Positions 1 through 9,030 of a stretch of DNA of 64,000 nt are shown here, one piece after another (position 1 is the first letter of the stretch; each line of letters starts with the position of its first letter). Source of the DNA: Granulibacter bethesdensis (GTDB taxonomy: Bacteria > Pseudomonadota > Alphaproteobacteria > Acetobacterales > Acetobacteraceae); NCBI RefSeq assembly GCF_001889545.1, contig NZ_CP018194.1, forward strand, positions 2,305,501-2,369,500, in the 5' to 3' direction. The notes beneath the pieces were generated by a model. The model saw only the letters and a list, made by a program, of their open reading frames with translations. It had not been told where the DNA came from and searched no databases. A program made the position numbers and the translations under genes.

Positions 1-489
1 CAGAACGGTATTTGTGGCCGCCACCAGACTGGCCTCCGGCGGGGCAAAGGCCGCTGTTGCCAGCAGAAAAGCGACAAGAATGATCTGTAAGGTCGTATTC
101 AGCTTGGACACATAGAGCGGGCTGATCGCGACATCCTGCCCGATTGTGGTCAGCACCACGATGCCACCAAGGATCAGGATATCGCGGAACACAACCAGAA
201 TGGCCAGCCAGTCCGGCAGCAAGCCTACAATGGACAGCATCACATACATACCGACCAGCAAAGCCTTGTCCGCCACCGGATCAAGCGCCGCCCCCACCAC
301 GGTCGGGCCGCGACGCCGGGCCAGCCAGCCATCAATCGCATCCGACAGGCCGGCTGCCACGAACAGCCAGAATGCCGCTGCGAAATCATGCCGCAGCACC
401 AGCCACACCGCGAACGGTACGGCACAGAGCCGCCCGAAGGTGATGATGTTGGGCAGGGTAAACAGGGCATGATCCGGGGGCGGAAGCAT
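1..489 (-). CDS. CDP-alcohol phosphatidyltransferase, partial (3' end beyond window)
   Basis: Integral membrane enzyme that joins a CDP-linked lipid to an alcohol in phospholipid synthesis, probably phosphatidylglycerophosphate or cardiolipin formation. 163 codons are visible with no stop, so the gene runs off the left edge. The family metal-binding motif is present: D50, D53-G54, A57-R58, G66, D70 and D74 (in [11 protein letters not shown] and [10 protein letters not shown]). The stretch between AR and G is 7 residues, one shorter than in the pgsA product at 48359-48982. Hydrophobic segments follow at about 75-95, 100-115 and 130-150. ATG at 489 is the first good in-frame start. It is divergent from purM. 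Family assignment is firm; the acceptor alcohol cannot be read from sequence. Confidence 0.85.
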   Translation of the reverse strand, partial: MLPPPDHALFTLPNIITFGRLCAVPFAVWLVLRHDFAAAFWLFVAAGLSDAIDGWLARRRGPTVVGAALDPVADKALLVGMYVMLSIVGLLPDWLAILVVFRDILILGGIVVLTTIGQDVAISPLYVSKLNTTLQIILVAFLLATAAFAPPEASLVAATNTVL

Positions 490-713
490 GTTGCCGCCAT
501 GACCGGGGGTGTGCCGATCGGGGGGGAAACTGCCTTCAGGCATGGAAAACGATCAGCAAAAGAAAAATGCCCTCATTCCACCGCATGGCTCCGCGCCATA
601 TGTCACCGTTGCGCGCGCCACGCGGCTATGGTTTCTGTCCACTCGCACCAAACGTCCCGACGCAGTCCGCGATCTTCCCGCGTTGCGCGGGAAGCCGCCC
701 GAGAGGACAAGCC

Positions 714-1757
714 ATGAGCAGCATGACATACCGGGATGCAGGCGTCGACATCGACGCTGGCGATGCCCTGGTCGAAGCCATCAAGCCGCTGGCCCGCGCC
801 ACCAGCCGTTCCGGCGTGATGGGCGGGCTGGGCGGGTTCGGAGCACTGTTCGACCTGAAAGCCGCCGGATTCAAGGATCCGGTTCTGGTCAGCACGACGG
901 ATGGCGTCGGCACCAAGCTGCGCGTCGCCATCGAGGCCGGGCGTCATGAGACCGTCGGCATCGATCTGGTGGCCATGTGCGTGAACGATCTGGTGGTGCA
1001 GGGGGCAGAGCCGCTGTTCTTCCTCGATTATTTCGCAACCGGCAAATTATCGGTGGAGGCGGCACGGACCGTTCTGGCCGGAATCGCAGAAGGCTGCCGT
1101 CAGGCGGGCAGTGCGCTGGTCGGCGGGGAGACCGCGGAAATGCCGGGCATGTATGCCGATGGCGATTACGATCTGGCCGGTTTCTCGGTCGGCGCGGCAG
1201 AGCGGGAGGCGCTGCTGCCCGCAGGTGTTGCCGCCGGTGATACCGTGCTCGGTCTGGCCAGCAGCGGTGTCCATTCCAATGGTTATTCTCTGGTGCGGCG
1301 GGTTGTGGAAGCCTCCGGGCTGGCCTGGGATGCGCCCTGCCCCTTTGCCGAAGGCAGGACGCTGGCAGAAGCTTTGCTGACCCCGACCCGGATCTATGTC
1401 TCCCCGGTGCTGGCCCTGCATCGCGCGGGCCTGCTGAAAGCTGCCGCGCATATCACGGGCGGCGGTCTGCCGGGCAATGTGCATCGCGTTCTGCCGGACG
1501 GGTTGCATGCAGTAATTGACACCGCCGCATGGCCCCGCCCCCCGGTGTTCAACTGGCTGGCCGCGCAGGGCAATGTCGCGGATGATGAAATGCTGCGCGT
1601 TTTCAATTGCGGCATCGGCATGATCGTCGTCACATCCGATCCGGATGCTGCCACCGCACTGCTGAGCGGAGCGGGCGAAACCGTCTATCGCCTCGGTCGT
1701 ATTGATACGCAGCAAGGTGCGGCCTCCACCCCCGACCTGCTCGTCATTCCAGAATGA
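714..1757 (+). CDS. purM: Phosphoribosylformylglycinamidine cyclo-ligase
   Basis: AIR synthetase, fifth step of de novo purine synthesis: ATP-dependent closure of the imidazole ring of FGAM. 347 aa, normal for the family. Family landmarks are GGFGALFDL (about 40-48), TDGVGTKLR (62-70), the [10 protein letters not shown] segment (84-93), [11 protein letters not shown] (137-147) and [11 protein letters not shown] (about 245). The start is set at ATG 714, preceded by GAGAGGA seven bases upstream; in-frame sequence further upstream is unrelated to PurM. It overlaps purN by four bases (ATGA), so the two are translationally coupled. PurM and PurN act at nearby steps of one pathway. Confidence 0.97.
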   Translation: MSSMTYRDAGVDIDAGDALVEAIKPLARATSRSGVMGGLGGFGALFDLKAAGFKDPVLVSTTDGVGTKLRVAIEAGRHETVGIDLVAMCVNDLVVQGAEPLFFLDYFATGKLSVEAARTVLAGIAEGCRQAGSALVGGETAEMPGMYADGDYDLAGFSVGAAEREALLPAGVAAGDTVLGLASSGVHSNGYSLVRRVVEASGLAWDAPCPFAEGRTLAEALLTPTRIYVSPVLALHRAGLLKAAAHITGGGLPGNVHRVLPDGLHAVIDTAAWPRPPVFNWLAAQGNVADDEMLRVFNCGIGMIVVTSDPDAATALLSGAGETVYRLGRIDTQQGAASTPDLLVIPE

Positions 1758-2377
1758 CGCGGATCGCGATTTTCATCAGCGGCCGGGGCAGCAACATGCG
1801 CTCCCTGGTCTCTGCTGCACGTGCTCCCGGTTTTCCGGGACAGGTGGCGCTGGTCCTGTCCAACGATCCTGCCGCCGCCGGACTGGATTTCGCCCGTGAA
1901 GCCGGGATCGAGGCGCTATGCATCGATCACCGCCCCTTCGGCAAGGACCGGCAGGCGCATGAGCAAGCTATCGACGAAGCCCTGCGCGCCCGGAGAATCG
2001 AGCTGATCTGTCTGGCCGGTTACATGCGCCTGCTGACGCCCTGTCTGGTGGATCGCTGGCAGGGCAAGATGCTGAATATCCATCCCAGCCTGCTGCCCGC
2101 CTTCCCCGGCCTGCACACACATCGCCGGGCACTGGAAACAGGGGTCAAACTGCATGGCTGCACCGTGCATCTGGTCACGCAGATCATGGATGAGGGGCCG
2201 ATCCTTGCCCAGGCCGCTGTGCCGGTACTGCCGGACGATACAGAGGACACTCTGGCAGACCGGGTGCTGGCTCAGGAACACGTTTTGTATCCCATGGCCC
2301 TGCGGAACTGGCTGGAACAGGACCGGAAAGCCGCACCTGCGGATGCTGCCCTGCTCAATCCCTTGCCGTCAGCCTGA
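1754..2377 (+). CDS. purN: Phosphoribosylglycinamide formyltransferase (GAR transformylase)
   Basis: Transfers a formyl group from 10-formyl-THF to GAR, third step of purine synthesis, in the cytoplasm. 207 aa, usual size. SGRGSNM (9-15) is the phosphate-binding loop. The catalytic triad is visible: N108 and H110 in [10 protein letters not shown], and D146 in IMDEGPI, close to the E. coli numbering (106, 108, 144). HGCTVH at 134-139 is conserved. Its ATG overlaps the purM stop (ATGA at 1754-1757). Downstream lie a short near-tandem repeat and the small cytochrome oxidase gene at 2496. Confidence 0.97.
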   Translation: MTRIAIFISGRGSNMRSLVSAARAPGFPGQVALVLSNDPAAAGLDFAREAGIEALCIDHRPFGKDRQAHEQAIDEALRARRIELICLAGYMRLLTPCLVDRWQGKMLNIHPSLLPAFPGLHTHRRALETGVKLHGCTVHLVTQIMDEGPILAQAAVPVLPDDTEDTLADRVLAQEHVLYPMALRNWLEQDRKAAPADAALLNPLPSA

Positions 2378-2382
2378 CTTCA

Positions 2383-2410
2383 CTCTTGCAGACAGGCTCT
2401 TGCAGTCAGG
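2383..2410. repeat. Near-perfect 14-bp tandem repeat downstream of purN
   Basis: Two adjacent copies of CTCTTGCAGACAGG, the second with one A-to-T change, start six bases after the purN stop. Just beyond, 2458-2477 can form an 8-bp hairpin (CTGGCCTT/AAGGCCAG) with a 4-base loop and no U-run. The hairpin lies 18 bases ahead of the next ATG, so it could affect purN mRNA stability or translation of the small gene. No function can be assigned. Confidence 0.6.
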
Positions 2411-2495
2411 CAACAGCACTTCTAGAAACACAGCCAGTCATAGCCGATAAAACAAAACTGGCCTTACAAAAGGCCAGCCTTGCAAGAGGACCGTC

Positions 2496-2657
2496 ATGTC
2501 GCAGCCTTCAGCCACTTATGCCCGGGCGCCGATCACCACCGTCGATGACCTGCTGGCCGACCGCAAGCGCGTCTATGCGCATTTTGTGACCGGTGCCAAG
2601 GTCGCTATCGCTGCGGTCGCCATCATTCTGGCGTTGATGGGCATCTTCCTCACCTGA
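2496..2657 (+). CDS. Small aa3-type cytochrome c oxidase subunit IV-like membrane protein
   Basis: A 53-codon gene with a good ribosome site (AAGAGGA, 7 bases before ATG 2496). The protein has a polar N-terminus (MSQPSATYARAPITTVDD), then DRKRVYAHFVTGAK, then one transmembrane helix (VAIAAVAIILALMGIFLT) reaching the C-terminus. This layout, a short charged segment before a single C-terminal helix, matches the bacterial aa3-type oxidase subunit IV family (PF07835), a small accessory subunit found in alphaproteobacteria. It lies between purN and a strong terminator. Assignment rests on pattern recognition; another single-span peptide is possible. Confidence 0.65.
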   Translation: MSQPSATYARAPITTVDDLLADRKRVYAHFVTGAKVAIAAVAIILALMGIFLT

Positions 2658-2681
2658 GTGTTTTTGGGAATTCATCCCATC

Positions 2682-2722
2682 AAAAAGGCCGGTTCCACCT
2701 TCCGGGTGGACCGGCCTTTTTT
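2682..2722. terminator. Bidirectional rho-independent terminator
   Basis: GC-rich stem AAGGCCGGTTCCACC / GGGTGGACCGGCCTT (one mismatched position) with a TTCC loop. It is flanked by AAAAA on the left and TTTTTT on the right, so both strands give a hairpin followed by a U-run. It sits between the + strand small oxidase gene (ends 2657) and the - strand ndk (ends 2786) and can serve both. Confidence 0.9.
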
Positions 2723-2785
2723 AGTTCCCCAGCCTATTCCCACCCGGCACCAAGGCGCAGGGCAGGAACATGCGGCGAAGTGTGA

Positions 2786-3208
2786 TCAGGCGACGATTTC
2801 GCTGCCTGCGAAGAAATAGGCGATCTCGATCGCCGCGTTCTCGGCACTGTCAGAACCATGCACGGAGTTGGCTTCAATGCTCTCGGCGAACTGGGCGCGA
2901 ATGGTGCCGGCATCGGCCTTCTTCGGATCGGTGGCACCCATCAGCTCGCGGTTGCGGGCCACGGCGTTCTCGCCTTCCAGCACCTGCACCACAACCGGGC
3001 CAGAGATCATGAAGCTGACCAGATCGTTGAAGAACGGACGCTCGCGATGCACACCATAGAACGCCTCGGCCTGGGCCTGGGACAGCTGAACGCGCTTCTG
3101 GGCGACGATGCGCAGGCCGTTCTCCTCAAACACCGCATTGATGCGGCCGGTCAGGTTCCGACGGGTCGCGTCGGGCTTAATGATGGAAAACGTACGCTCG
3201 ATCGCCAT
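2786..3208 (-). CDS. ndk: Nucleoside diphosphate kinase
   Basis: Transfers the gamma phosphate of ATP to NDPs through a phosphohistidine intermediate, balancing NTP pools. 140 aa, typical. Starts [14 protein letters not shown], with KPDA (11-14) a family hallmark. The active-site His lies in NSVHGSDS (about 117), and [10 protein letters not shown] (about 87-96) is conserved. ATG 3208 is preferred over an in-frame upstream codon because the family begins here and AGGGG precedes it. Transcribed as a single gene ending at the bidirectional terminator 2682-2722, divergent from the ABC-F gene. Confidence 0.97.
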   Translation of the reverse strand: MAIERTFSIIKPDATRRNLTGRINAVFEENGLRIVAQKRVQLSQAQAEAFYGVHRERPFFNDLVSFMISGPVVVQVLEGENAVARNRELMGATDPKKADAGTIRAQFAESIEANSVHGSDSAENAAIEIAYFFAGSEIVA

Positions 3209-3387
3209 GATGATCTGCCCCTGGGTCAGATAGAACAAGAAGGTGAAATCCAGCCAGACAGCCGGTTATTTCTGACGCGGCCATAGCCGCAAGCCGCACG
3301 GCTTGCAACCCGCGCACCGGCAACTCTCCCCCGTCCTGGCAGAGGATAGCTTGCCCTCGGCCCCGCCTGACCGGATAAGCACATCCT

Positions 3388-5253
3388 ATGAGCCTTCTGA
3401 TCATCGACTCCCTCACCCTCCGCATGGGCGGCCGCGTCCTGTTCGATCATGCCAGCCTGACCGTGGAAGCCGGGCGGCGCATCGGGTTGGTCGGCCGGAA
3501 TGGAGCCGGGAAATCCACCCTGCTGCGGACTATTGCCGGTGATCTGACGCCGGATGGCGGCAGCATCCGCCTGTCCTCCCGCGCCAGAATGGGAGTGGTG
3601 TCGCAGGAAGCGCCGGACGGTCCCGCCGGACTGGTGGAGACTGTGCTGGCATCGGATACCGAGCGCACGAAACTGCTGGCGGAATCTGAAACCGCCCCGC
3701 CGGAGCGGCTGGCCGATATTCATGACCGGCTGCTGGCGATCGGCGCAGACTCCGCCCCGGCCCGCGCCGCTGCCATTCTGGCCGGGCTGGGCTTCGATGC
3801 GGAGGCACAGGGCCGTCCTGTTTCCTCCTTCTCCGGCGGCTGGCGGATGCGCGTGGCGCTGGCCTCCGCGCTGTTTCTGCAACCCGATCTGCTGCTGCTG
3901 GACGAGCCGACCAACCATCTGGATCTGGAGGCGACGCTGTGGCTGGAAAACTGGCTGCTGAAATTCTCCGGCGCGGCGCTGATCGTCTCTCATGATCGCG
4001 GGCTGCTGGACCGGGCGGTGCATGCCATCGCCCATCTCGATCGTGGTGGCCTCTCCCTGACCCCCGGCGGCTATAGCGAGTTCGTCCGCATCCGTACGGA
4101 GCAGATGGAGCAACAGGCCCGCGCCGCCGAAAAAATCGCCGCCCAGCGCGCCCATATGCAGGCTTTCGTCGACCGGTTCCGCGCACAGGCCACCAAGGCA
4201 AGGCAGGCTCAATCCCGGCTCAAGGCGCTGGAAAAACTGCCGCAGATTGAAAGCGTGATCGAGGAAACGCCGATCCGCTTCGATTTTCCGGAGCCAGCCC
4301 GTCTCGCCCCACCCATCCTGACGCTGGAGCGTGTCAGTGCCGGCTATGGCGACAAGCGTATTCTGGGCGGCATCAATCTGCGCGTGGATATGGATGACCG
4401 CATCGCACTGCTGGGGGCCAATGGCAACGGCAAATCCACTCTTGCCAAGCTGCTGGCCATGCGCCTGCCTCCGCTGGAGGGAGAGGTCAAACATAGCGCC
4501 AAACTCCGCGTCGGTTATTTCGCCCAGCATCAGGCGGAGGAGCTGGTCCTGTCCGACACGCCGGTCGATCACATGGCGCGGGCCCTGCCCCGCGCCCTGC
4601 CGCCCCAGCTGCGGGCGCATCTGGCCCGATTCGGTCTGGATGCGGATCGCGCCGAAACACAGGTCGGCAAACTGTCAGGCGGCGAAAAGGCGCGCCTGCT
4701 GCTGGCTCTGACCACCCGCGACGCGCCGCAGATGCTGATTCTGGACGAACCCACCAACCATCTGGATATCGACGCCCGTGACGCCCTGACCAGAGCGCTG
4801 GCGGATTTTCAGGGTGCGGTGCTGCTGATCACCCATGATCCCGATCTGGTGGAGATGATCGCCGACCGGCTCTGGCTGGTGGCCGACGGTACCGTCAAAC
4901 AATTCGACGGATCGATGGATGATTACCGCACCTATCTGGCGGAGCGCGCCCGTCCGGTGGTGAAGGCGGAGGCTTCCTCCCGCAAGGATGAGCGCCGCGA
5001 ACGGGCCGAGGCCCGCGCCGCCAACGCGCCGCTGCGCAGGAAGGCCAGAGATGCAGAGGCGCTGATCGCGAAATTGACCACCGAGCGCACAAAAATAGAG
5101 GAAAAACTGGCTGATCCGGCGATCTATGCCGAGTCGCGCGTGGCGGAAGTCACCGCCGCCAATGCCCGGCTGGCCGCGATCGCCAAAGAGATCGACTCAG
5201 CCGAGGCCATCTGGCTGGAAGCAGAAGAAGCACTGGCCGCCGCAGAAGGCTGA
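3388..5253 (+). CDS. ABC-F family ATPase (YheS/Uup-like)
   Basis: Soluble protein with two fused ABC ATPase domains and no membrane segments, as in ABC-F proteins that act on ribosomes. 621 aa. Domain 1 has Walker A GRNGAGKST (about 35-43), signature FSGGWRMR (about 149) and Walker B LLLLDEPTNHLD (about 171). The inter-domain linker (about 235-300) is charged and helical. Domain 2 has GANGNGKST (about 345), LSGGEKAR (about 430) and LILDEPTNHLD (about 450). A coiled-coil-like C-terminal tail follows from about 535 to the end. A weak promoter-like pair (TTGCCC 3351, GATAAG 3374) lies just upstream. The exact subfamily (EttA, Uup, YheS, resistance type) cannot be fixed; length and tail favour YheS or Uup. 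Confidence 0.9.
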   Translation: MSLLIIDSLTLRMGGRVLFDHASLTVEAGRRIGLVGRNGAGKSTLLRTIAGDLTPDGGSIRLSSRARMGVVSQEAPDGPAGLVETVLASDTERTKLLAESETAPPERLADIHDRLLAIGADSAPARAAAILAGLGFDAEAQGRPVSSFSGGWRMRVALASALFLQPDLLLLDEPTNHLDLEATLWLENWLLKFSGAALIVSHDRGLLDRAVHAIAHLDRGGLSLTPGGYSEFVRIRTEQMEQQARAAEKIAAQRAHMQAFVDRFRAQATKARQAQSRLKALEKLPQIESVIEETPIRFDFPEPARLAPPILTLERVSAGYGDKRILGGINLRVDMDDRIALLGANGNGKSTLAKLLAMRLPPLEGEVKHSAKLRVGYFAQHQAEELVLSDTPVDHMARALPRALPPQLRAHLARFGLDADRAETQVGKLSGGEKARLLLALTTRDAPQMLILDEPTNHLDIDARDALTRALADFQGAVLLITHDPDLVEMIADRLWLVADGTVKQFDGSMDDYRTYLAERARPVVKAEASSRKDERRERAEARAANAPLRRKARDAEALIAKLTTERTKIEEKLADPAIYAESRVAEVTAANARLAAIAKEIDSAEAIWLEAEEALAAAEG

Positions 5254-5256
5254 AAC

Positions 5257-5287
5257 AAAAAGGCGGCCTTCCTCCCGGAAAGCCGCC
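5257..5287 (-). terminator. Rho-independent terminator of secE-nusG
   Basis: On the minus strand GGCGGCTTTCC / GGAAGGCCGCC form an 11-bp stem with one mismatch around a short loop, followed by TTTTTG. The hairpin also lies directly after the stop of the converging ABC-F gene (5251-5253), but the U-run favours the nusG direction. Confidence 0.85.
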
Positions 5288-5317
5288 CCTTCAGACTCTG
5301 TTGTGTCACCGGGTGGA

Positions 5318-5848
5318 TCAGATCTTCTCGACCTGCCCGTATTCCAGCTCCACCGGCGTCGAACGACCGAAGATGGAGACGCTGACCTTCACGCGGCCCT
5401 TTTCCTCGTCCACTTCCTCGACCACGCCGTTGAAGCTGGTGAAGGGACCATCGGCCACGCGAATCTGCTCGCCGACCTCGAACAGCACGGCGGGACGGGG
5501 ACGCTCCACCCCTTCCTGGGCCTGCCGCAGGATGCGGTCCGCTTCGGCCTCCGAAATCGGGGACGGGCGGGTTCTGCTGCCGAGGAACCCCGTGACGCGC
5601 GGCGTATCGCGCACCAGATGCCAGGTGTCGTCGGTCAGCTCCATTTTCACCAGCACATAGCCGGGGAAGAATTTGCGCTCGGCATTGACCTTCTGGCCAC
5701 GGCGAAGCTCGACCACTTCCTCCGACGGCACCAGAATTTCGTCGAAATGATCGATCAGGCCGTTCTGAACGGCTGTTTCCCGGATCTGCTGGGCGATCTT
5801 TTTTTCAAAACCGGAATAGACGTGGACCACGTACCAACGCTTGGCCAT
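5318..5848 (-). CDS. nusG: Transcription termination/antitermination factor NusG
   Basis: Binds RNA polymerase and couples it to Rho, the Nus complex and the leading ribosome. 176 aa, normal. The NGN domain starts KRWYVVHVYSGFEKK (3-17) and contains ERKFFPGYVLVKM (about 57-69). The C-terminal KOW domain contains VADGPFTSFNGVVEEVD (about 130-146) and VSIFGRSTPVELEY. It follows secE by 10 bases and ends at the terminator 5257-5287. The ribosomal protein operon rplKAJL-rpoBC, usually next, is not here. Confidence 0.98.
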   Translation of the reverse strand: MAKRWYVVHVYSGFEKKIAQQIRETAVQNGLIDHFDEILVPSEEVVELRRGQKVNAERKFFPGYVLVKMELTDDTWHLVRDTPRVTGFLGSRTRPSPISEAEADRILRQAQEGVERPRPAVLFEVGEQIRVADGPFTSFNGVVEEVDEEKGRVKVSVSIFGRSTPVELEYGQVEKI

Positions 5849-5858
5849 CGGAAACCTC

Positions 5859-6101
5859 TCAACCCCCGCTCGCGAATGTCAGGCTGATACCAAGTCCGGC
5901 AAGCTGATCGATCACGAAAAAAAACGCCGCCGCCAGGGTCGCCATTGCGAACACCAGACCGGTCGTCACCAGCGTCTCCTTGCGGGAGGGCCAGGTGACC
6001 TTCGACACCTCGCTGCGCACATCGCGCAGGAATTTCGCCGGACTGGTCGCCACGCTTGGTTTGCTCCTCAGGAACGCCGCAGAATTACGGGTCAATACCA
6101 T
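5859..6101 (-). CDS. secE: Preprotein translocase subunit SecE
   Basis: Essential small subunit of the SecYEG translocon. 80 aa, with a polar N-terminal extension (1-22), the amphipathic segment FLRDVRSEVSKVTWPSRKET (24-43) whose TWPSR is the family signature, and a single transmembrane helix (about 45-70). It lies directly downstream of tRNA-Trp (start codon 9 bases from the tRNA 3' end), so the three genes tRNA-Trp, secE and nusG are probably one transcript. Confidence 0.95.
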   Translation of the reverse strand: MVLTRNSAAFLRSKPSVATSPAKFLRDVRSEVSKVTWPSRKETLVTTGLVFAMATLAAAFFFVIDQLAGLGISLTFASGG

Positions 6102-6109
6102 GCTGCTGC

Positions 6110-6186
6110 TGGCAGGGGTGGAGGGTCTCGAACCCCCAGCCTCCGGTTTTGGAGACCGGCGCTCTAGCCAATTGAGCTACACCCCT
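6110..6186 (-). tRNA. tRNA-Trp (CCA anticodon)
   Basis: 77-nt cloverleaf on the minus strand: acceptor AGGGGTG/CACCCCT, D arm with GCTC...GAGC, anticodon stem CCGGT/ACCGG with loop CTCCAAA (anticodon CCA, tryptophan), five-base variable loop, T arm GGGGG-TTCGAGA-CCCTC (one G-T pair). Discriminator G and a genomically encoded CCA end at 6110. A sigma70-like promoter lies 68 bases upstream. Its place before secE-nusG is a common bacterial arrangement. Confidence 0.98.
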
Positions 6187-6253
6187 GCATCGCATGCAGG
6201 CACCACATGTGGCGACCGGACAGGTCCGGCCACCCCGTGCGGGGCAGACGCGC

Positions 6254-6282
6254 TAGACACAATGACAGCGCCCTTATGTCAA
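6254..6282 (-). promoter_or_regulatory. Sigma70-type promoter for tRNA-Trp-secE-nusG
   Basis: On the minus strand TTGACA (6282-6277), 17-base spacer, TGTCTA (6259-6254). The -35 is consensus and the spacing ideal. Predicted start is near 6247, about 60 bases before the tRNA. The A/T-rich TTTTATCAACTA stretch further upstream could act as an UP-like element. Confidence 0.7.
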
Positions 6283-6387
6283 GGGCCTAGTTGATAAAAC
6301 ACCCGTCTTTATCCGCCGCAAAGCGCGTCATAAGTACGGATTTGCATTGAAACCACGCCATCAGTGCAACCCGGTTATCCCGTGATT

Positions 6388-8217
6388 TCAAGTCAGAACC
6401 GTACAGGCCCCCTCATCCGCACGGCTGACCAGACTCCGGAAATTGCCGAACAACTCTCTTCCAGTGCCGTATGCGCTGGTGGACAGATCATCCCGCACCG
6501 GCTCCCGCGCCATGAACGTCACGGGGTCTTCCAGCACCTCCAAGCGGCCATGCACGGCATCCAGCCGCAGGCGGTCACCATCCCGGATCAGGGCGATCGG
6601 GCCCTCCGCCGCCGCTTCAGGAGTGACATGGATCGCGGCAGGCACTTTGCCGGATGCGCCCGACAGCCGCCCATCCGTCACCAGCGCCACGCGATGACCA
6701 CGATCCTGCAACACGCCCAGAGCAGGCATCAGCTTATGCAGCTCCGGCATACCATTGGCCCGGGGCCCCTGAAACCGCACCACCACGATGACATCCCGAT
6801 CCAGTTCCCCATTTTTGAACGCCTGCTGCATGGCTTCCTGCGTGTGGAACACCATGGCGGGCGCCTCGATCACGTAACGCTCCGGATGCACGGCCGAGGT
6901 CTTGATCACCGCTCGCCCCAACGGCCCTTCCAGCACACGCAGGCCGCCCGTCTGCGCGAACGGCTCCTCCATCCCGCGCAGCACGGCGGGATCGCCGCTG
7001 ACCTGCGGGCCATCCTGCCATGTGACCGTGCCGGTCTCCGGATTCAGCCATGGCTCCGCCACGTAGTGCCGCAGGCCCCGACCCCAGACCGTCTCCACAT
7101 CTTCATGCAGCAATCCGCCCCGCAACAGGGTGGAGATCAGGAACGCCATGCCGCCTGCCGCGTGGAAATGGTTCACATCCGCCTGCCCGTTCGGATAAAC
7201 CCGGCACAGCAGCGGCACGATTTCAGCCAGATCGGACAAATCATCCCAGGTCAGGATGATACCCGCCGCCCGCGCCATCGCCAGCAGATGAATCGTGTGA
7301 TTGGTAGAGCCGCCTGTGGCATGCAGCCCGACGATTCCGTTGACGAACACACGCTCATCCAGCATCCGCCCGAGCGGTGTCCAGTTGTCGCCATCAGCCG
7401 TCAGAGCCAGCGCCCGCGTCACAGCCTCCCGCGTCAGCCCGTCCCGCAGCTTCGTGCCGGGATTGACAAAGGAGGCGCCGGGCAAATGCAGCCCCATGAT
7501 CTCCATCAGCATCTGGTTGGTGTTGGCCGTGCCATAGAAAGTGCAGGTGCCGGGGCCATGATACGACTCACTCTCCGAAACCAGCAGCGCATCGCGTCCC
7601 ACCTTGCCCTCGGCATAAAGCTGCCGCACCCGGGCCTTTTCACTGTTGGGAAGTCCCGTGGTCATCGGACCTGCCGGAATGAACACCACCGGCAGATGAC
7701 CGAAGGACAATGCCCCGATCAGCAAGCCCGGCACGATCTTGTCACACACCCCCAGACAGACCGCCGCATCGAAGGTCTGGTGCGACAGCGCAATCGCCGT
7801 GGAAAGCGCGATCACGTCGCGGGAAAACAGGGACAGCTCCATCCCGTCCTCCCCCTGCGTCACGCCATCACACATGGCCGGCACACCACCCGCCACCTGA
7901 GCCGTCGCTCCGGCCATCCGTGCAGCCTCCCGGATCAGATCCGGATAGGTCTCGTAAGGCTGATGCGCGGACAGCATGTCGTTATAAGCCGTCACGATAC
8001 CGAGATTCGGCGCCTGCCCCTGCGTCATCACTTGCTTGTCAGTATGCGTGCAGGCCGCATAGGCATGCGCCAGATTGGCACAGCCCATCTTGTGGCGAGG
8101 CCGTTTCCGCGCCGCATCGGCAAGACGGTCCAGATAGGCCCTGCGTGTCTCACGGCTCCGTTCGACGATGCGCGCCGTGATCTCCAGCAGACGCGGATTC
8201 GGGGTGCCGATCTCCAT
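6388..8217 (-). CDS. edd: 6-phosphogluconate dehydratase
   Basis: First committed Entner-Doudoroff enzyme: 6-phosphogluconate to KDPG plus water, using an Fe-S cluster. 609 aa, the usual length. Landmarks of the IlvD/Edd family are [18 protein letters not shown] (about 71-88), the cysteine-containing [12 protein letters not shown] (about 153-164), [10 protein letters not shown] (about 178) and [17 protein letters not shown] (about 510-526), plus a conserved GTGRELF near the C-terminus. It starts four bases after eda ends, so eda and edd form one operon. Next to dihydroxy-acid dehydratases the length and the eda partner favour Edd. Confidence 0.96.
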   Translation of the reverse strand: MEIGTPNPRLLEITARIVERSRETRRAYLDRLADAARKRPRHKMGCANLAHAYAACTHTDKQVMTQGQAPNLGIVTAYNDMLSAHQPYETYPDLIREAARMAGATAQVAGGVPAMCDGVTQGEDGMELSLFSRDVIALSTAIALSHQTFDAAVCLGVCDKIVPGLLIGALSFGHLPVVFIPAGPMTTGLPNSEKARVRQLYAEGKVGRDALLVSESESYHGPGTCTFYGTANTNQMLMEIMGLHLPGASFVNPGTKLRDGLTREAVTRALALTADGDNWTPLGRMLDERVFVNGIVGLHATGGSTNHTIHLLAMARAAGIILTWDDLSDLAEIVPLLCRVYPNGQADVNHFHAAGGMAFLISTLLRGGLLHEDVETVWGRGLRHYVAEPWLNPETGTVTWQDGPQVSGDPAVLRGMEEPFAQTGGLRVLEGPLGRAVIKTSAVHPERYVIEAPAMVFHTQEAMQQAFKNGELDRDVIVVVRFQGPRANGMPELHKLMPALGVLQDRGHRVALVTDGRLSGASGKVPAAIHVTPEAAAEGPIALIRDGDRLRLDAVHGRLEVLEDPVTFMAREPVRDDLSTSAYGTGRELFGNFRSLVSRADEGACTVLT

Positions 8218-8221
8218 ATTT

Positions 8222-8881
8222 CTATGCTCCCTGCCCGCCAGGGCTTCTCAACGCGCTGACACGGGCCGCGCTGCGGGATGCTTTCGCAGTGATCGCATCC
8301 CACGCACCGGCCTCGATTTCAGCCGGCGTGGCCAGCCATGAGCCGCCAATTGCCACGACATTGGGCAGCGACAGCCATGCCTCGATCCCGTCCTCGGAAA
8401 TGCCACCCGTGGGGCAGAAACGTGCATCGGGGAACGGACCGCCCAGCGCCTTGAGCGTCGCCATCCCGCCCGGCTCGGCCGGAAACAGCTTGGCGGCACT
8501 GAAGCCGCGCTCGATACAGGCCATCAGTTCGGACGCTGTACGGATACCAGGAACAAAGGGGAGGTCGGTCTCTGCCGCCGCATCCAGCAGAACCGGCGTC
8601 GCACCGGGGCTGAACGCAAAGCGCAACCCCAGTTTACGGGCCGTTTCCAGCTCGGCCGGGGTGGTAACGGTGCCGAGACCCACCACCGCTTCCGGCACTT
8701 CCTGCGCGATCACACGGGCAGCATCGAGGCCCGCTTTTGTACGCAAGGTGACCTCCAGCATCCTGATCCCGCCCGCCACCAGAGCCCGGGCCAGCGGAAC
8801 CGCATCCGCAACACGGCCAATCATCAGAACAGGAATAATGCCGGCTGTTTGCATCAGGGATGCAGGTGTTTCCCGTGTCAT
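8222..8881 (-). CDS. eda: KDPG aldolase (2-dehydro-3-deoxy-phosphogluconate aldolase)
   Basis: Cleaves KDPG to pyruvate and glyceraldehyde 3-phosphate in the Entner-Doudoroff pathway; may also act on 4-hydroxy-2-oxoglutarate. 219 aa, usual size. Conserved features are [23 protein letters not shown], the catalytic Glu in LEVTLRT (about 44), GAGTV-like GLGTVTTP (about 71), SPGATP (about 93) and the Schiff-base Lys in [10 protein letters not shown] (about 132). ATG 8881 is chosen because AGGGGAAG precedes it by six bases and homologous sequence begins there, not at the upstream in-frame ATG. First gene of the eda-edd operon. Confidence 0.96.
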   Translation of the reverse strand: MTRETPASLMQTAGIIPVLMIGRVADAVPLARALVAGGIRMLEVTLRTKAGLDAARVIAQEVPEAVVGLGTVTTPAELETARKLGLRFAFSPGATPVLLDAAAETDLPFVPGIRTASELMACIERGFSAAKLFPAEPGGMATLKALGGPFPDARFCPTGGISEDGIEAWLSLPNVVAIGGSWLATPAEIEAGAWDAITAKASRSAARVSALRSPGGQGA

Positions 8882-9030
8882 GATTTCTTCCCCTCCAGAA
8901 ATACCCAGTTTAAAGCACCGTTTCCTGCGGCTGGCGGACCGGCTCCGATACAGACCATGCAAGGATCATGCTGCCCCCGCACGCATCACCCATTTGCATC
9001 GTCTGGCGACTCCGCCTGATCCTGACGGGA

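Noticed and set aside
490-713. Coding extension of purM upstream of 714
   Set aside because: The frame is open to 567, but the added residues do not resemble PurM and the ribosome site precedes 714.
6364-8259. Long plus-strand open frame of 631 codons
   Set aside because: Lies antisense to edd, whose protein is fully recognisable. The plus frame shows the His/Arg/Gln-rich composition expected of the complement of a GC-rich gene, has no ribosome site and no family resemblance.
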